Shown piece after piece: positions 1 through 8,959 of a DNA stretch of 64,000 bases. The notes below the pieces were generated by a model that was not told the DNA's origin, ran no database searches, and was given only the letters and a program-made list of their open reading frames with translations. Position 1 is the first letter of the stretch, and every line of letters starts with the position of its first letter. A program made the translations under genes and the position numbers. Origin of the DNA: Pseudorhodoferax soli (GTDB lineage Bacteria > Pseudomonadota > Gammaproteobacteria > Burkholderiales > Burkholderiaceae_C); contig NZ_QPJK01000003.1 in NCBI RefSeq assembly GCF_003337555.1, positions 488,115-552,114 of the forward strand. Reading direction: 5' to 3'.

Positions 1-95
1 CACTGCGCGCGCGCGGCGGCCACGGTCTCGTAGACCTTCGGGCCGGTGTTGTAGCTGGGGATCAGCAGGACATGGGTGGTCGATGCAGTGCGCAT
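1..95 (-). CDS. Glycosyltransferase family 2, N-terminal fragment (runs off left edge)
   Basis: Only the first 31 codons lie in the window. The protein begins MRTASTTHVLLIPSYNTG: a short tail, a hydrophobic strand and then P-S-Y-N, which is how GT-A fold family 2 glycosyltransferases start their nucleotide-sugar-binding domain. The ATG at 95 has AAGGAG five bases upstream, so I prefer it. An in-frame ATG at 143 overlaps the acyltransferase stop (ATGA) and is the alternative. It lies directly behind the acyltransferase on the same strand, so the two are probably one operon. Acyltransferase plus GT2 pairs occur in aryl-polyene-type clusters, but the rest of any cluster is outside the window, so that link is inference. 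Confidence 0.6.
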   Translation of the reverse strand, partial: MRTASTTHVLLIPSYNTGPKVYETVAAARAQ

Positions 96-139
96 CAAGA
101 CTCCTTCGCCCTCTCGGGCTGCGGGCGGCCGGACGGCGT

Positions 140-871
140 TCATGGACGCAGCTCCTCGGCGAAGTAGTGTTCCAGCCGCTGGAGCAGCCCGGCATGGTCG
201 GCCTCGGGCGCGAAGCGCTGGCCCAGCCGCACCGTGAACGCCATCGGGAACTGCGGCGCGCGCCAGATCGGCCAGCCCTTGCGCAGGTAATCGGTGCCGG
301 TCTCGATGAACACGGTCTGGATCGGCACCTGCGCCAGGTGGGCCATCAGCGTGATGCCGGGGCGGAACGGGTTGATCGGCGGCTGCACCGTGCGCGTGCC
401 CTCCGGGAACAGCACGAGCTGGCCGCCGGCGCGCAGATTCTGCACGGCGCCGCGGACCATGCCGCGCGGCGGGTCGTTGCGGATGTAGCGCGCCATGCGC
501 GCACCGGCCCCCAGGAAGGGGTTGCGCATGAGGCTGGCGCGCATGATGCAAATGCCGCGCGGCACCCGCGCCACGATCAGCAGCGCGTCCAGCATGCAGG
601 GGTGGTTGGCCGCGATGATGAGGCCCTGGTCGCGCGACAGGACGTCCAGCGCCTCGTAGTCGATGCGCATGAGGCCCAGCCACTGCGCGCAGGTCCAGAA
701 GCCGCGGTAGACCGAGGAGATGGCCGCGCGGCCGATCACCGTGCCATGCGCGCGCGGCAGCAGCGGATACAGCAGCACGCAGACCAGGTTCCATGTCAGC
801 GACATGGCGCCCAGGTGTGCGAGCAGCAGGTAGAACAGCGTGCACTGCCAGAGCCGGCGCAGCATGCTCAT
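140..871 (-). CDS. Lysophospholipid acyltransferase family (PlsC-like)
   Basis: 243 residues. An N-terminal hydrophobic segment (about residues 10-37) anchors it in the inner membrane. The acyltransferase block I motif HX4D is at residues 90-95 (NHPCMLD) and block III FPEGTR at 155-160, the catalytic and glycerol-phosphate-binding signatures of the PlsC family. The family transfers an acyl chain from acyl-ACP or acyl-CoA to an alcohol acceptor such as lysophosphatidate. Because a family 2 glycosyltransferase follows immediately, the acceptor here may be a special lipid rather than bulk phospholipid; that is inference. Family assignment is firm, substrate unknown. Confidence 0.85.
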   Translation of the reverse strand: MSMLRRLWQCTLFYLLLAHLGAMSLTWNLVCVLLYPLLPRAHGTVIGRAAISSVYRGFWTCAQWLGLMRIDYEALDVLSRDQGLIIAANHPCMLDALLIVARVPRGICIMRASLMRNPFLGAGARMARYIRNDPPRGMVRGAVQNLRAGGQLVLFPEGTRTVQPPINPFRPGITLMAHLAQVPIQTVFIETGTDYLRKGWPIWRAPQFPMAFTVRLGQRFAPEADHAGLLQRLEHYFAEELRP

Positions 872-929
872 GCGCGGCCGCCGCTGCGCCGCAACGACGG
901 CTCCCGGAGAGTCCTCGGCACGTTCCAGC

Positions 930-1820
930 TCAATCCCGGGCCGCCACCCGCTCGGACGAGGTGGCCAAAATCCACGACACGCCGATGCCGGCCGACAGCG
1001 CCGCGCTGCGCCGCATCAGCGGGCTGTCGTCGAAGGCGGCGCCGTCGAGCCGGTCGTAGCGCACGAAGGCGCCGACCCAGGTGTTGCCGAGCCGGCGCGA
1101 GGTCGAGGCCAGCGCCTGCCAGCCGCCGTAACCGCCGCGGGCCTGGTAAGCCGGCCGGCTCGCCGTGGCATCGCCTGCGCCGACGCCGTAGAAGTACGCG
1201 TGGTTCTTGCGGTCGCCGAACACGGGGCCTGTGAGCATGCCGAGGTTCCAGCCGCCAGCCACGTTGGCCAGGTCCAGGTTCAGGTGCGGCGAGAAGGTGG
1301 TGCCGGCAAAGCGCGGCGACTTCTCCAGCGTGAAGGCGGCGCGCACGGGCAGCCGCAGGTCCAGCTTCCAGCGCTCGCTCTCGGAGCGGGCCAGGCCGAG
1401 GTTGAGGTTGGGCCCGATCTCGGCCAGCCCCTTGAGGTTGCGCATGCCGCGGCGTGCGTCGTTGTCCTTGCTGCGCGCGGGGGCCGAGGCCGCCAGGCTG
1501 AGGTCGAACTTCACACGCGGCGTGTCCAGCAGCACGGCGCGTGCGCCGTCGCGGTCGGCCTTGAGCCAGTCGCCGCGGTAGACGATGTAGGGCAAGGGCA
1601 GCAGGTAGTTGCGGCCCTGGTCGGCACCGCGGTAGTCCGGCAGGCGCAATGCGGCCACGCCCAGGCCCAGCTCCCACAGCGGACGCTGGGCCGCGCCCGG
1701 GCCGTCGCCGACACCGGGGCCGGCGGCGATGGGCTCGGCTGCCAACAGCGCGGCGGGAAGGGCCGCGGCCAGCACGGCGGCCTGCCGCAGGCGCGGGGCC
1801 AGGAACGCGCGCGCGCGCAT
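930..1820 (-). CDS. MipA/OmpV family outer-membrane protein
   Basis: 296 residues with an N-terminal signal peptide (R-rich start, hydrophobic core around residues 14-27, cleavage near the Ala-Glu after LLAA). The mature part opens with the family hallmark PDYRGADQGRNYLLPLPY followed by alternating hydrophobic strands expected of a 12-stranded beta-barrel, and ends with a membrane strand. MipA-type proteins sit in the outer membrane; MipA of E. coli is a scaffold linking a murein transglycosylase to penicillin-binding protein 1B, and other members are porin-like. It stands alone, transcribed towards the acyltransferase with about 60 bases between them, and may belong to the same transcription unit. 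Confidence 0.85.
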   Translation of the reverse strand: MRARAFLAPRLRQAAVLAAALPAALLAAEPIAAGPGVGDGPGAAQRPLWELGLGVAALRLPDYRGADQGRNYLLPLPYIVYRGDWLKADRDGARAVLLDTPRVKFDLSLAASAPARSKDNDARRGMRNLKGLAEIGPNLNLGLARSESERWKLDLRLPVRAAFTLEKSPRFAGTTFSPHLNLDLANVAGGWNLGMLTGPVFGDRKNHAYFYGVGAGDATASRPAYQARGGYGGWQALASTSRRLGNTWVGAFVRYDRLDGAAFDDSPLMRRSAALSAGIGVSWILATSSERVAARD

Positions 1821-2018
1821 CAGGCCGGCGCGCCGGACATGGCGTCGGTGCGTTGCATTATTGGATCTGTCAATGCGAATCTCCGGAGGGCTGGGTGGGG
1901 GCTCCCGTCCCGAAGCGCGTGATTCTCCCTGGTTTTTTCTCGGCGCCGACGCCCCTCAGCCGCTGCCTGCTACCAGCTGTCACGCCCGGACGACCCGCGC
2001 CGCGTGAATAATGCCCGC

Positions 2019-2777
2019 ATGCATCCAACAGGACAGGCGCCCAGCGCATTGGCGCCGCACGCACCGCTGCGTGCCTACTACGCGGACGAATCCGAACGCG
2101 ACCGCTACCTGCGCCGCATCTTCGACGCCACCGCCTCCGACTACGACCGCATCGAGCGCCTGTTGGCGCTGGGCTCCGGCCCCTGGTACCGGCGCATGGC
2201 CTTGCAGCGCGCCGGGCTCGGCAGTGGCGCGCAGGTGCTGGACGTGGGCATCGGCACCGGCCTCGTGGCACGCGAGGCCTTGCGGCTGATCGGCTTCGAG
2301 GGCCGGCTGGTCGGCGTCGACCCGAGTCCCGGCATGATGGGCGAGGTCCGCCTGCCCAACGTGGAGCTGATCCAGGGCCGCGCCGAGGCCTTGCCGCAGC
2401 CCGATGCCAGCCACGATTTCCTGAGCATGGGCTATGCGCTGCGGCACATCGCCGACGTGCATGCGGCCTTTGCCGAATTCCAGCGCGTGCTGCGCCCGGG
2501 CGGCCGCTTGGTGATCCTGGAGATCACGCGGCCCGGGCACCGCGTCGGCCGCGCGCTGCTGCGCGCCTACATGCGTGCCTTCGTGCCGCTGGTGGCGCGC
2601 GTGGTCGGTCGCCGGCGCGACACGGCCGAACTGTGGCGCTACTACTGGGACACCATCGACGCCTGCATTGCGCCGGAATCCGTGCTGGCCGCGCTGCGCG
2701 AGGCCGGCTTCGAGCAGGTGCAGCGGCACACCGAACTGGGCGTGTTCTCCGAGTACACGGCGCGCAAGCCGGGCTGA
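2019..2777 (+). CDS. Class I SAM-dependent methyltransferase (UbiE-like)
   Basis: 252 residues from the ATG at 2019; a GTG at 2004 in the same frame would add five residues. Methyltransferase motif I is VLDVGIGTGLVAREAL, followed by an acidic residue in the next strand (GVDPSPGMM), a post-I pattern of S-adenosylmethionine-binding Rossmann folds; motif II/III (LRPGGRLVILEIT) resembles UbiE/COQ5. Those enzymes C-methylate quinone precursors, but this protein is divergent and alone, so its acceptor is unknown. It is divergent from mipA and is followed by a strong inverted repeat and the tRNA-Pro gene on the other strand. Confidence 0.75.
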   Translation: MHPTGQAPSALAPHAPLRAYYADESERDRYLRRIFDATASDYDRIERLLALGSGPWYRRMALQRAGLGSGAQVLDVGIGTGLVAREALRLIGFEGRLVGVDPSPGMMGEVRLPNVELIQGRAEALPQPDASHDFLSMGYALRHIADVHAAFAEFQRVLRPGGRLVILEITRPGHRVGRALLRAYMRAFVPLVARVVGRRRDTAELWRYYWDTIDACIAPESVLAALREAGFEQVQRHTELGVFSEYTARKPG

Positions 2778-2828
2778 GGGCCCGTCGACCACTGCGTGAC
2801 GATTGCGTGATGACTGCGCGATGACGCG

Positions 2829-2879
2829 TGCCGGACGCCCAATGACAAAGGGCGTCCGGCATGTCTGCCGGACGCCCTT
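2829..2879 (-). terminator. Hairpin with two alternative pairings downstream of tRNA-Pro
   Basis: A perfect 14-bp stem (2848-2861 with 2866-2879, loop TGTC) lies between the methyltransferase and the tRNA. On the minus strand the stem is followed by TTTGTCATT, a modest U-rich tract, so it probably ends the tRNA-Pro transcript and may also act on the converging methyltransferase transcript. The left arm is also complementary to a second copy of TGCCGGACGCCC at 2829-2840, so two mutually exclusive hairpins are possible. Confidence 0.55.
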
Positions 2880-2891
2880 CGCCGTCTCATG

Positions 2892-2968
<77 letters not shown>

Positions 2969-3025
2969 AAGCCCACCATTCTAGCCTGGAAGGGCGGGCG
3001 TTCCCGTAGAACGGAGACAAACAAC

Positions 3026-3421
3026 ATGAGCATCCGCATCGTTCGTCTCGGTTCGCCGCGCGCCGCCGACGAAGGCCTGCGCATCGGCACGGTCCGCCGT
3101 CCGCCGCGCGGCGTGCCCAAGACCGCGTTCGCCAGCCAGGACTGGTACGACTGCTGGTACCCCAACCTCGCGCCCAGCGCCGAGACCATGGCGCTCGGCC
3201 AGGCGGCCCAGGGCTCGGGCGATGCCAAGGCCTGGGCCGGCTTTCGCAGGCAGTACCTGCGCGAGATGAACCAGCCGGAGGCCAGCCGCAACCTGGACCT
3301 GCTGGCGGCGCTCTCACACGGGACCAACCTGTCGGTGGGCTGCTACTGCGAACACGAGGCGCGCTGCCACCGCTCGCTGCTGCGCGAGCTGCTGGCCGCG
3401 CGTGGCGCTGCCATCGGCTGA
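3026..3421 (+). CDS. DUF488 family protein
   Basis: 131 residues starting MSIRIVRLGSPR after the weak ribosome site GGAGACAAAC. The C-terminus has the DUF488 pattern of clustered cysteines and histidine, GCYCEHEARCHRSLL, and the middle carries WYDCWYPNLAPS, conserved among short DUF488 proteins. The biochemical role of the family is not established; the Cys/His cluster suggests metal or redox chemistry, which is inference. It stands between the tRNA gene and the HPP-CBS gene, with 38 bases to the latter, and could share its transcript. Confidence 0.8.
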   Translation: MSIRIVRLGSPRAADEGLRIGTVRRPPRGVPKTAFASQDWYDCWYPNLAPSAETMALGQAAQGSGDAKAWAGFRRQYLREMNQPEASRNLDLLAALSHGTNLSVGCYCEHEARCHRSLLRELLAARGAAIG

Positions 3422-3459
3422 AAACATCACGTCATGATAGGATTTGCGGTTTCCCGGAT

Positions 3460-4644
3460 GTGCCGCCCGCGTTGGCATCGCGCTTGACACCCTCCCCGCT
3501 TCTCGCCCGCCTCAAGGCCCTGGCCCACGGCTTCTGGACCACCGGCCTGGTCGCGGGTGGCCGCGTCAGTTCGCGCGAGATCGGCCGCGCCGCACTCGGC
3601 AGCGCGGTGGGCATCCTCGTCGCCTCGCTGGTGGCGCATGCGCTGGCGCCCGGCCTGCCCGCGCTGGGCCTGATCGCGCCCATGGGCGCCACGGCGGTGC
3701 TGGTCTTCGCGGTGCCGGCCAGTCCGCTCGCCCAGCCCTGGCCGGCGGTGGCGGGCAACACCGTGTCGGCCCTGGTGGGCGCGCTGTGCGCGCGCTACGC
3801 CGGCGACCTGGGCCTGGCCGCGCCGCTGGCCGTGGGCCTGGCGATCGCGGCCATGTTCGCGCTGCGGTGCCTGCACCCGCCGGGCGGCGCCACGGCGCTG
3901 CTGGCCGCGCTGTCGGGCGTGGAGCCCAGCTTCGCGCTGTCGCCCGTGTTGATGGACACGCTGGTCATCGTGCTGGTCGGCGTGGCCTACAACCGGCTCA
4001 CGGGCCGCGCCTATCCGCACACGCTGCCCCTGCGGCCCGCCGCGCCCGCGCCTGCGGGCGCGCCGGCCCGCTTTTCTGCCGCCGACCTGGACGCCGCGCT
4101 GGCCCACTACGACCAGGTGCTGGACATCAGCCGGCAGGACCTGGAGCAGCTGCTGCAGTTCGCCGAATCGGCCGCCTACGAGCGCAAGTTCGGCGAGCTG
4201 CGCTGCCGCGACGTGATGTCCACCCCGCCGCTCACGGTGCCCTTCGGCTGCACGCTGGAAGAAGCCTGGCGGCTGATGCGCGAGCGCCGCATCAAGGCCC
4301 TGCCGGTGGTCGACCGCGCCCAGCGCATCGTCGGCATCGTGACGGTGGCCGACTTCATGAAGCATGCGGACTTCGCGTCCATCGAGGGCCTGGGTGCGCG
4401 GCTGCGCAGCCTGATCCGTGCCAGCGGCCTCACGCACGACGACAAGCCGCATGTGGTTGGGCAGATCATGACGCGCCAGGTGCGCATCGCTAGCGCCGAC
4501 CGCTACATCAGCGAACTGCTGCCGCTGTTCTCCGAGGCCGGCCACCACCACATCCCAGTGCTCGACGAAGAGCGGCGCGTGGTCGGCGTGATCACGCAGT
4601 CCGACCTGATCCGTGCCCTGCACCGCACCGTGCGCGCGGGCTGA
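3460..4644 (+). CDS. HPP family integral membrane protein with C-terminal CBS pair
   Basis: 394 residues from a GTG start. The N-terminal half is an HPP domain of four or more transmembrane helices; it contains the name-giving signature CLHPPGGATAL and the preceding APMGATAVLVFAVP block. After a Pro/Ala-rich linker near residue 190 come two CBS modules (CRDVMSTPPLTVPFG... and GQIMTRQVRIA...), which usually bind adenine nucleotides and regulate attached transport domains. HPP proteins are implicated in nitrite or other small-ion transport in plants and cyanobacteria; here the substrate is unknown. A flavodoxin-like gene follows closely. Confidence 0.85.
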   Translation: MPPALASRLTPSPLLARLKALAHGFWTTGLVAGGRVSSREIGRAALGSAVGILVASLVAHALAPGLPALGLIAPMGATAVLVFAVPASPLAQPWPAVAGNTVSALVGALCARYAGDLGLAAPLAVGLAIAAMFALRCLHPPGGATALLAALSGVEPSFALSPVLMDTLVIVLVGVAYNRLTGRAYPHTLPLRPAAPAPAGAPARFSAADLDAALAHYDQVLDISRQDLEQLLQFAESAAYERKFGELRCRDVMSTPPLTVPFGCTLEEAWRLMRERRIKALPVVDRAQRIVGIVTVADFMKHADFASIEGLGARLRSLIRASGLTHDDKPHVVGQIMTRQVRIASADRYISELLPLFSEAGHHHIPVLDEERRVVGVITQSDLIRALHRTVRAG

Positions 4645-4668
4645 TTGGCCGGCGCTATGCTCGGCGCC

Positions 4669-5124
4669 ATGCAACTGAAGATCCTCGTCGGCACCGTGAC
4701 CGGCAACGCCATGTCGGTGGCCCAGGCCATCGCGCTGTCCTGCACCGACCTCGTGGCCGACATCGCCGTCCTGCCCATGGACGGGCTGGACATCGGCGTG
4801 TTCGAACAGGACGCGCTGTTCCTGGTCTGCACCTCCACCACCGGCGCGGGCGACGTGCCCGACAACGCCCAGGCGCTGTTCGCCTCGCTGCTGAACGAAC
4901 CGCGCTACCTGGGCGCGGTGCGCTACGGCCTCATCGCGCTCGGCGACGCGGGTGCGCATGCCGCCACCTTCGCCGAAGGCGGCCTCCGGTTCGACGCGGC
5001 GCTGCAGGACCTGGGCGCCAAGCGCATCGGCGAGGTCTTCACCCACGACGCCAGTGGCGACGAGGATGCCGAGACGGCCGGCGTGGACTGGTGCCGCGCC
5101 TGGCTCGCCCAAGCCCTCCACTGA
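4669..5124 (+). CDS. Flavodoxin-domain protein (MioC-like)
   Basis: 151 residues from the ATG at 4669; in-frame starts at 4645 (TTG) and 4657 (ATG) exist but the first strand MQLKILVGTVTGNAMSVA fits family N-termini best. VGTVTGN is the phosphate-binding loop for FMN and CTSTTGAGDVPDNA is the isoalloxazine-side loop. The protein is a short-chain flavodoxin, a cytoplasmic one-electron carrier; MioC is the closest named analogue. It begins 24 bases after the HPP-CBS gene and ends 10 bases before the LysE gene, so the three are likely co-transcribed. Confidence 0.8.
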   Translation: MQLKILVGTVTGNAMSVAQAIALSCTDLVADIAVLPMDGLDIGVFEQDALFLVCTSTTGAGDVPDNAQALFASLLNEPRYLGAVRYGLIALGDAGAHAATFAEGGLRFDAALQDLGAKRIGEVFTHDASGDEDAETAGVDWCRAWLAQALH

Positions 5125-5134
5125 AGCCCGGGCC

Positions 5135-5761
5135 ATGACGCTGTCGACCTACCTGCTCTACCTGGCTGCCGTGCTGCTGCTGGTGGTGACGCCCGGCCCC
5201 ACCATGCTCATGTGCATGACGCGCGCGCTGCACCACGGCCCGCGCGCCGCGATGACCAGCGTGGCCGGGTCGGTCAGCGCCGTGCTGTGCGTGATGCTGC
5301 TGTCGGCCATGGGACTGGGGGCGCTGCTGGCCTCCTCCGAGACGGCCTTCACGGTGGCCAAGACGCTGGGCGCGGCCTACCTGGTCTGGCTGGGCATCAA
5401 GACGCTGCGCAGCCCGGCACCGGCGCTCCAGGTCGATGCCGCGGCCCTGCCTTCGCGCCGCTCGTCCTACCTGCAAGGCTTCCTGGTGGGCGCCAGCAAC
5501 CCCAAGGCCGTCCTGTTCTTCGCGGCCTTCTTCCCGCAGTTCCTCGATCCGGCCGCGCCCATCGTGCCGCAGTTCGCGCTGTTGGCGCTGAGCTTCGTGC
5601 TGATCGAGTTCGCCGTGCTGACCGCCTGCGCCCTCGGCGTGGCGCGGCTGGCGCCCTGGCTCGTGCGCAGCGGGCCGGCGCGCTGGATCAACCGGGTCTG
5701 CGGCAGCCTCTTCGCGCTGATGGGCGCGCTGCTGCTGCTGCTGGCGCGGCGCAGCGCCTGA
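5135..5761 (+). CDS. LysE/RhtB family amino-acid exporter
   Basis: 208 residues, nearly all hydrophobic, with about six transmembrane helices. The N-terminal VTPGPTMLMCMTRAL is the LysE/RhtB family motif (TPGP after the first helix), followed by a small-residue-rich second helix and the GASNPKAVLFFAAFFPQF block typical of RhtB proteins. Members export amino acids such as lysine, threonine or homoserine lactone by proton exchange in the inner membrane. Its substrate cannot be read from sequence. It converges with dinG, with only six bases between the stop codons. Confidence 0.88.
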   Translation: MTLSTYLLYLAAVLLLVVTPGPTMLMCMTRALHHGPRAAMTSVAGSVSAVLCVMLLSAMGLGALLASSETAFTVAKTLGAAYLVWLGIKTLRSPAPALQVDAAALPSRRSSYLQGFLVGASNPKAVLFFAAFFPQFLDPAAPIVPQFALLALSFVLIEFAVLTACALGVARLAPWLVRSGPARWINRVCGSLFALMGALLLLLARRSA

Positions 5762-5767
5762 GGGCGC

Positions 5768-7894
5768 TCACTCCAGCGCGTGCATGCGCCCCTGCGCGTC
5801 GCGCCGCCAGCGCGCGAATGGCGGCAGCGCGGCCAGCAGCCGGCGGCCGAAGGCCGTGCCGACCAGGCGCCGGTCGTAGCAGTGGATGCTGCATTGGTCG
5901 TCCTCGGTGCGGATGGCACGGCCAGCCCATTGCGCCAGCCGCATCGCCGTGGCCGGCAGCACCAGTTCGGAGAAGGCGTCGCGCCCGTTGCTGCGCAGCC
6001 AGGCCGCGCGGGTCTCGCCGACCGGGTCGTCGGGCGAGGCGAACGGCAGCTTGGTGATGAACAGCTGCTCGCACTGCGCACCGGGCAGGTCCATGCCTTC
6101 GCCGAAGGACTGCAGGCCGAACACGATGGACGGCCCGCCGGCCGCCACGGCCGCGCGGTGGCGCTCCAGCAGCACGGTGCGCGGCAGCTCTCCCTGCACC
6201 AGCACCAGCGCGCGCAGTGCCGCAGGCAGCGCGGCCACGGCCTGGCGCATCTGCTCGCGCGAGGTGAACAGCACCAGCGCACCGCGCCGCACCTCGGCCA
6301 GGTCGGCCAGCAGCAGGCCCACCATCTCGGGCGTGAAGCGCGCCGCGTCCTTCGGATCGGCCCGCGTTTCCACGACGATGAAGCGGCCCTGGCGCGGGTA
6401 GTCGAAGGGGCTGGCCACGGCCAGCGTGGTGACGGCCGCATCGCCGGCCAGGCCCGCCTCGCGCAGGAAGAAGTCGAAGGCATCGCCGGCGCGCAGCGTG
6501 GCCGAACTCATGACCACGGCGCGCGCGCCGCTCCACAGCTGGGCACGCAGGCTGCCGCCCGGCAGCACATGGCTGGCATGGGCACGCACGCGTGGTCCGC
6601 GCACACCGCCGCCGTGCAGGCTGAACCACTTGGCGACGGGGGCGGAGGTGCCCGGTGACTCCTGCAGCAGCAGCTGCGCCGTGGCGTGCACCTGCTCCAG
6701 CCGCGGGGTGAGCATGCCCAGCTGCGCGTAGAGCACGGACAGGCGGCGCGCCTCGTCGGGCAGGTCGCGGATCTGCGCGCGCAGCGCCTTGGCCACGCCC
6801 GACAACGCCGCCAGGAAGCTGTCGGCCATGGCGCTGACCAGCTCCAGCGGCTCGACCAGCACGTCGGGCAGCCGGCTGTCGGGCACGCGCACGCGGCTGC
6901 CGTCCGGGCCTTCGCGGGCCTCGGCGAAATCGGCCGCGTAGACATCGAGCACCAGGCGCTGCAGGTCGGCCAGGCTCTGCTGCAGCTGGGCGGCCTGGCG
7001 CGGCGCGTCGGCCGCCTCGGACACCAGCATCAGGCCGCCGATGCGCCGGCAGCGCGCGCCCAGCGTCTCGATCCAGGCCGTCGCCGCCAGGTCCATGCTG
7101 CAGGCGAAGCGCTCCAGTGCCACCGCGGGCAGGTGGTGCGCTTCGTCGAGCACCAGCAGGCTGTTGTCCAGCGCCGGCAGGTTGCGCCCGCCCAGCGAGG
7201 CCAGCAGCAGGTCGTGGTTGACCACGATGACCTGGGCGCCGACCAGTTCGCGCCGCTTCTCGAAGTAGGTGCAGCCGTTGAATGCCGGACAGTGCTTGCC
7301 CGTGCAGGAACTGGCCTCGGCCGCCACCGGCCACCAGGCCTCGGGCGCGGGCTGTTGCGCCAGGTTGTCGCGGTCGCCGTCCCAGTCGCGGCCCAGGCTC
7401 TTGGACAGTGCACCGTAGAACTGCAGCCGCGCCTGGCGCTCGGCATCGGAGCCGGGCGGCAGGCCGCTGCCGTCGTCGCCGGCCTCGTCGGCGAACAGGT
7501 CGTCCTCGCCGCCGCCCTCCTCGCCGGCCTGGCGCGCGAGCTTGAGCTTGCAGACGTAGCGGCCGCGGCCCTTGGCCAGCGCAAAGCGGAAGGGCTCGTC
7601 CATGGCGGCGGCCAGCGCCGGCAGGTCCTTGTGCACGAGCTGTTCCTGCAGCGCCACGGTGGCCGTGGAAATCAGCACGCGGGTCTTGCGCGACAGGGCC
7701 AGCGCGATGGCCGGCGCCGCATATGCCAAGGACTTGCCCACACCGGTGCCGGCTTCGATCACAGCGATAGCGCGCTCGGGCTCCTCGCCCTCCTCGACCT
7801 GGCCCAGCTGGCCGGTGGCGAAGGTGCGCGCCACGCACTCGGCCATCTGGCGCTGGCCCTCGCGCGCGCGCAGGCCGGCGTTGCGCGCCAGCAC
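5768..7894 (-). CDS. dinG: ATP-dependent DNA helicase, DinG family
   Basis: 708 residues from the GTG at 7894. No ATG exists upstream, although the frame stays open to an in-frame stop at 8020; upstream residues such as AVGAFDRV also look coding, so the true start may be a rarer codon near 7936. Walker A is GTGVGKS (residues 49-55), motif II DEAHH is at 250-254. Four cysteines, at 115, 197, 202 and 208, have the spacing of the iron-sulfur cluster of XPD/DinG helicases. DinG unwinds R-loops and D-loops 5' to 3' and helps forks pass transcription complexes. A divergent DNA-binding neighbour is absent, so regulation is not evident. Confidence 0.9.
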   Translation of the reverse strand: MLARNAGLRAREGQRQMAECVARTFATGQLGQVEEGEEPERAIAVIEAGTGVGKSLAYAAPAIALALSRKTRVLISTATVALQEQLVHKDLPALAAAMDEPFRFALAKGRGRYVCKLKLARQAGEEGGGEDDLFADEAGDDGSGLPPGSDAERQARLQFYGALSKSLGRDWDGDRDNLAQQPAPEAWWPVAAEASSCTGKHCPAFNGCTYFEKRRELVGAQVIVVNHDLLLASLGGRNLPALDNSLLVLDEAHHLPAVALERFACSMDLAATAWIETLGARCRRIGGLMLVSEAADAPRQAAQLQQSLADLQRLVLDVYAADFAEAREGPDGSRVRVPDSRLPDVLVEPLELVSAMADSFLAALSGVAKALRAQIRDLPDEARRLSVLYAQLGMLTPRLEQVHATAQLLLQESPGTSAPVAKWFSLHGGGVRGPRVRAHASHVLPGGSLRAQLWSGARAVVMSSATLRAGDAFDFFLREAGLAGDAAVTTLAVASPFDYPRQGRFIVVETRADPKDAARFTPEMVGLLLADLAEVRRGALVLFTSREQMRQAVAALPAALRALVLVQGELPRTVLLERHRAAVAAGGPSIVFGLQSFGEGMDLPGAQCEQLFITKLPFASPDDPVGETRAAWLRSNGRDAFSELVLPATAMRLAQWAGRAIRTEDDQCSIHCYDRRLVGTAFGRRLLAALPPFARWRRDAQGRMHALE

Positions 7895-8017
7895 GCGGTC
7901 GAAGGCGCCGACGGCCGCTGCGGCGTCCGCGTGCAGGGAGGGGGATGGATCGGGGGACGGGATAAGAATCGCTCGGGATGCAGTGCGGCAGCGCGCAGTG
8001 CGCCGCCGGGGGCAGGA

Positions 8018-8959
8018 TTATGCGGCGGCCTGCGTGCTCAGGAAGGCGACCAGGGGTGCCAGCGGGCCTTCGGCGTCGCTGCGGCGGTACAGCATGCCCA
8101 GCGGTTCCAGTGGCGCCTGCAGGTCCAGCGGCAGCACCTGCACCAGCGCGCCGTCCAGCCGGTCCAGCGCCGATTGCGGCACGGGTGCCAGCACGCCGGC
8201 CTCGGCCAGCACCGTGGGCAGCAGCTCGGGCACCAGCACCTGGATGGCATGGACCAGCGGCGGGGCCGCCTCCCGCGCGAACGCCGCGTCCAGCGCCTGG
8301 CGCACCGCGAAGTGCGGCGGCGGCAGCACCCAGCGCGCCCCGGAGAGGTCGCGCAGCCGCAGGCGCTTGCGGCCGGTCCAGGGGTGGCCGGCGCCGGCCA
8401 GCACCACCATGCGGTCCGGCCGCAGCGCCTCGAACCGACAGCCCTCGGGCACCGTGGCCGGCTGGCGCAGCAGCACCAGGTCGAGCGCGCCGCCCTGCAG
8501 GCCGGCCAGCAGGCGTTCGATGCTGGCCTCCTCGATCGCCAGCCGCAGCATCGGATGCTGGGCGCGCAGGGCCGGCAGCGCCGGCCGCACCAGGCTCAGC
8601 GCCGCGAGGATGGCCCCCACGCGCAGCGGCCGCTGCTGCCCGGCGGCGTGCTGCGCCAGTGCCTCGGCCGTGCTGGCCAGCGCCTCGATCGCCACGCGCG
8701 CATGGCGGGCCAGCACGCGGCCCGCCTCGGTGATGCGCATGCCGCGCGCATGGCGCTCGAACAGCGCCAGGCCCAGCAGGTCTTCGAGCTCGCGCAGCAG
8801 CTGGGTTGCGGCGGGTTGGCTGATGTGCACGGCCTCGGCGGCGCGGCGCAGATGGGCTTGGGCCGCCAGCGCGTCGATGAGTTTCAGGTGGCGCAGCCGC
8901 AGCCGCGCGAGCAGGCGCTCGTGCAGCACGGGGCCGGTGGTGGGCGGGCTGGCGCTCAT
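8018..8959 (-). CDS. LysR-type transcriptional regulator
   Basis: 313 residues. The N-terminal winged helix reads LRHLKLIDALAAQAHLRRAAEAVHISQPAATQLLREL, with the recognition-helix Q-P-A-A-T-Q pattern of the GbpR/LysR group, followed by the LysR substrate-binding domain. The ATG at 8959 is used because the gene is divergent from the M20 amidohydrolase (ATG at 9052) and the 92-base gap contains two LysR-type inverted repeats. It very probably controls that exported amidohydrolase and itself. The inducer is unknown. Confidence 0.9.
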   Translation of the reverse strand: MSASPPTTGPVLHERLLARLRLRHLKLIDALAAQAHLRRAAEAVHISQPAATQLLRELEDLLGLALFERHARGMRITEAGRVLARHARVAIEALASTAEALAQHAAGQQRPLRVGAILAALSLVRPALPALRAQHPMLRLAIEEASIERLLAGLQGGALDLVLLRQPATVPEGCRFEALRPDRMVVLAGAGHPWTGRKRLRLRDLSGARWVLPPPHFAVRQALDAAFAREAAPPLVHAIQVLVPELLPTVLAEAGVLAPVPQSALDRLDGALVQVLPLDLQAPLEPLGMLYRRSDAEGPLAPLVAFLSTQAAA

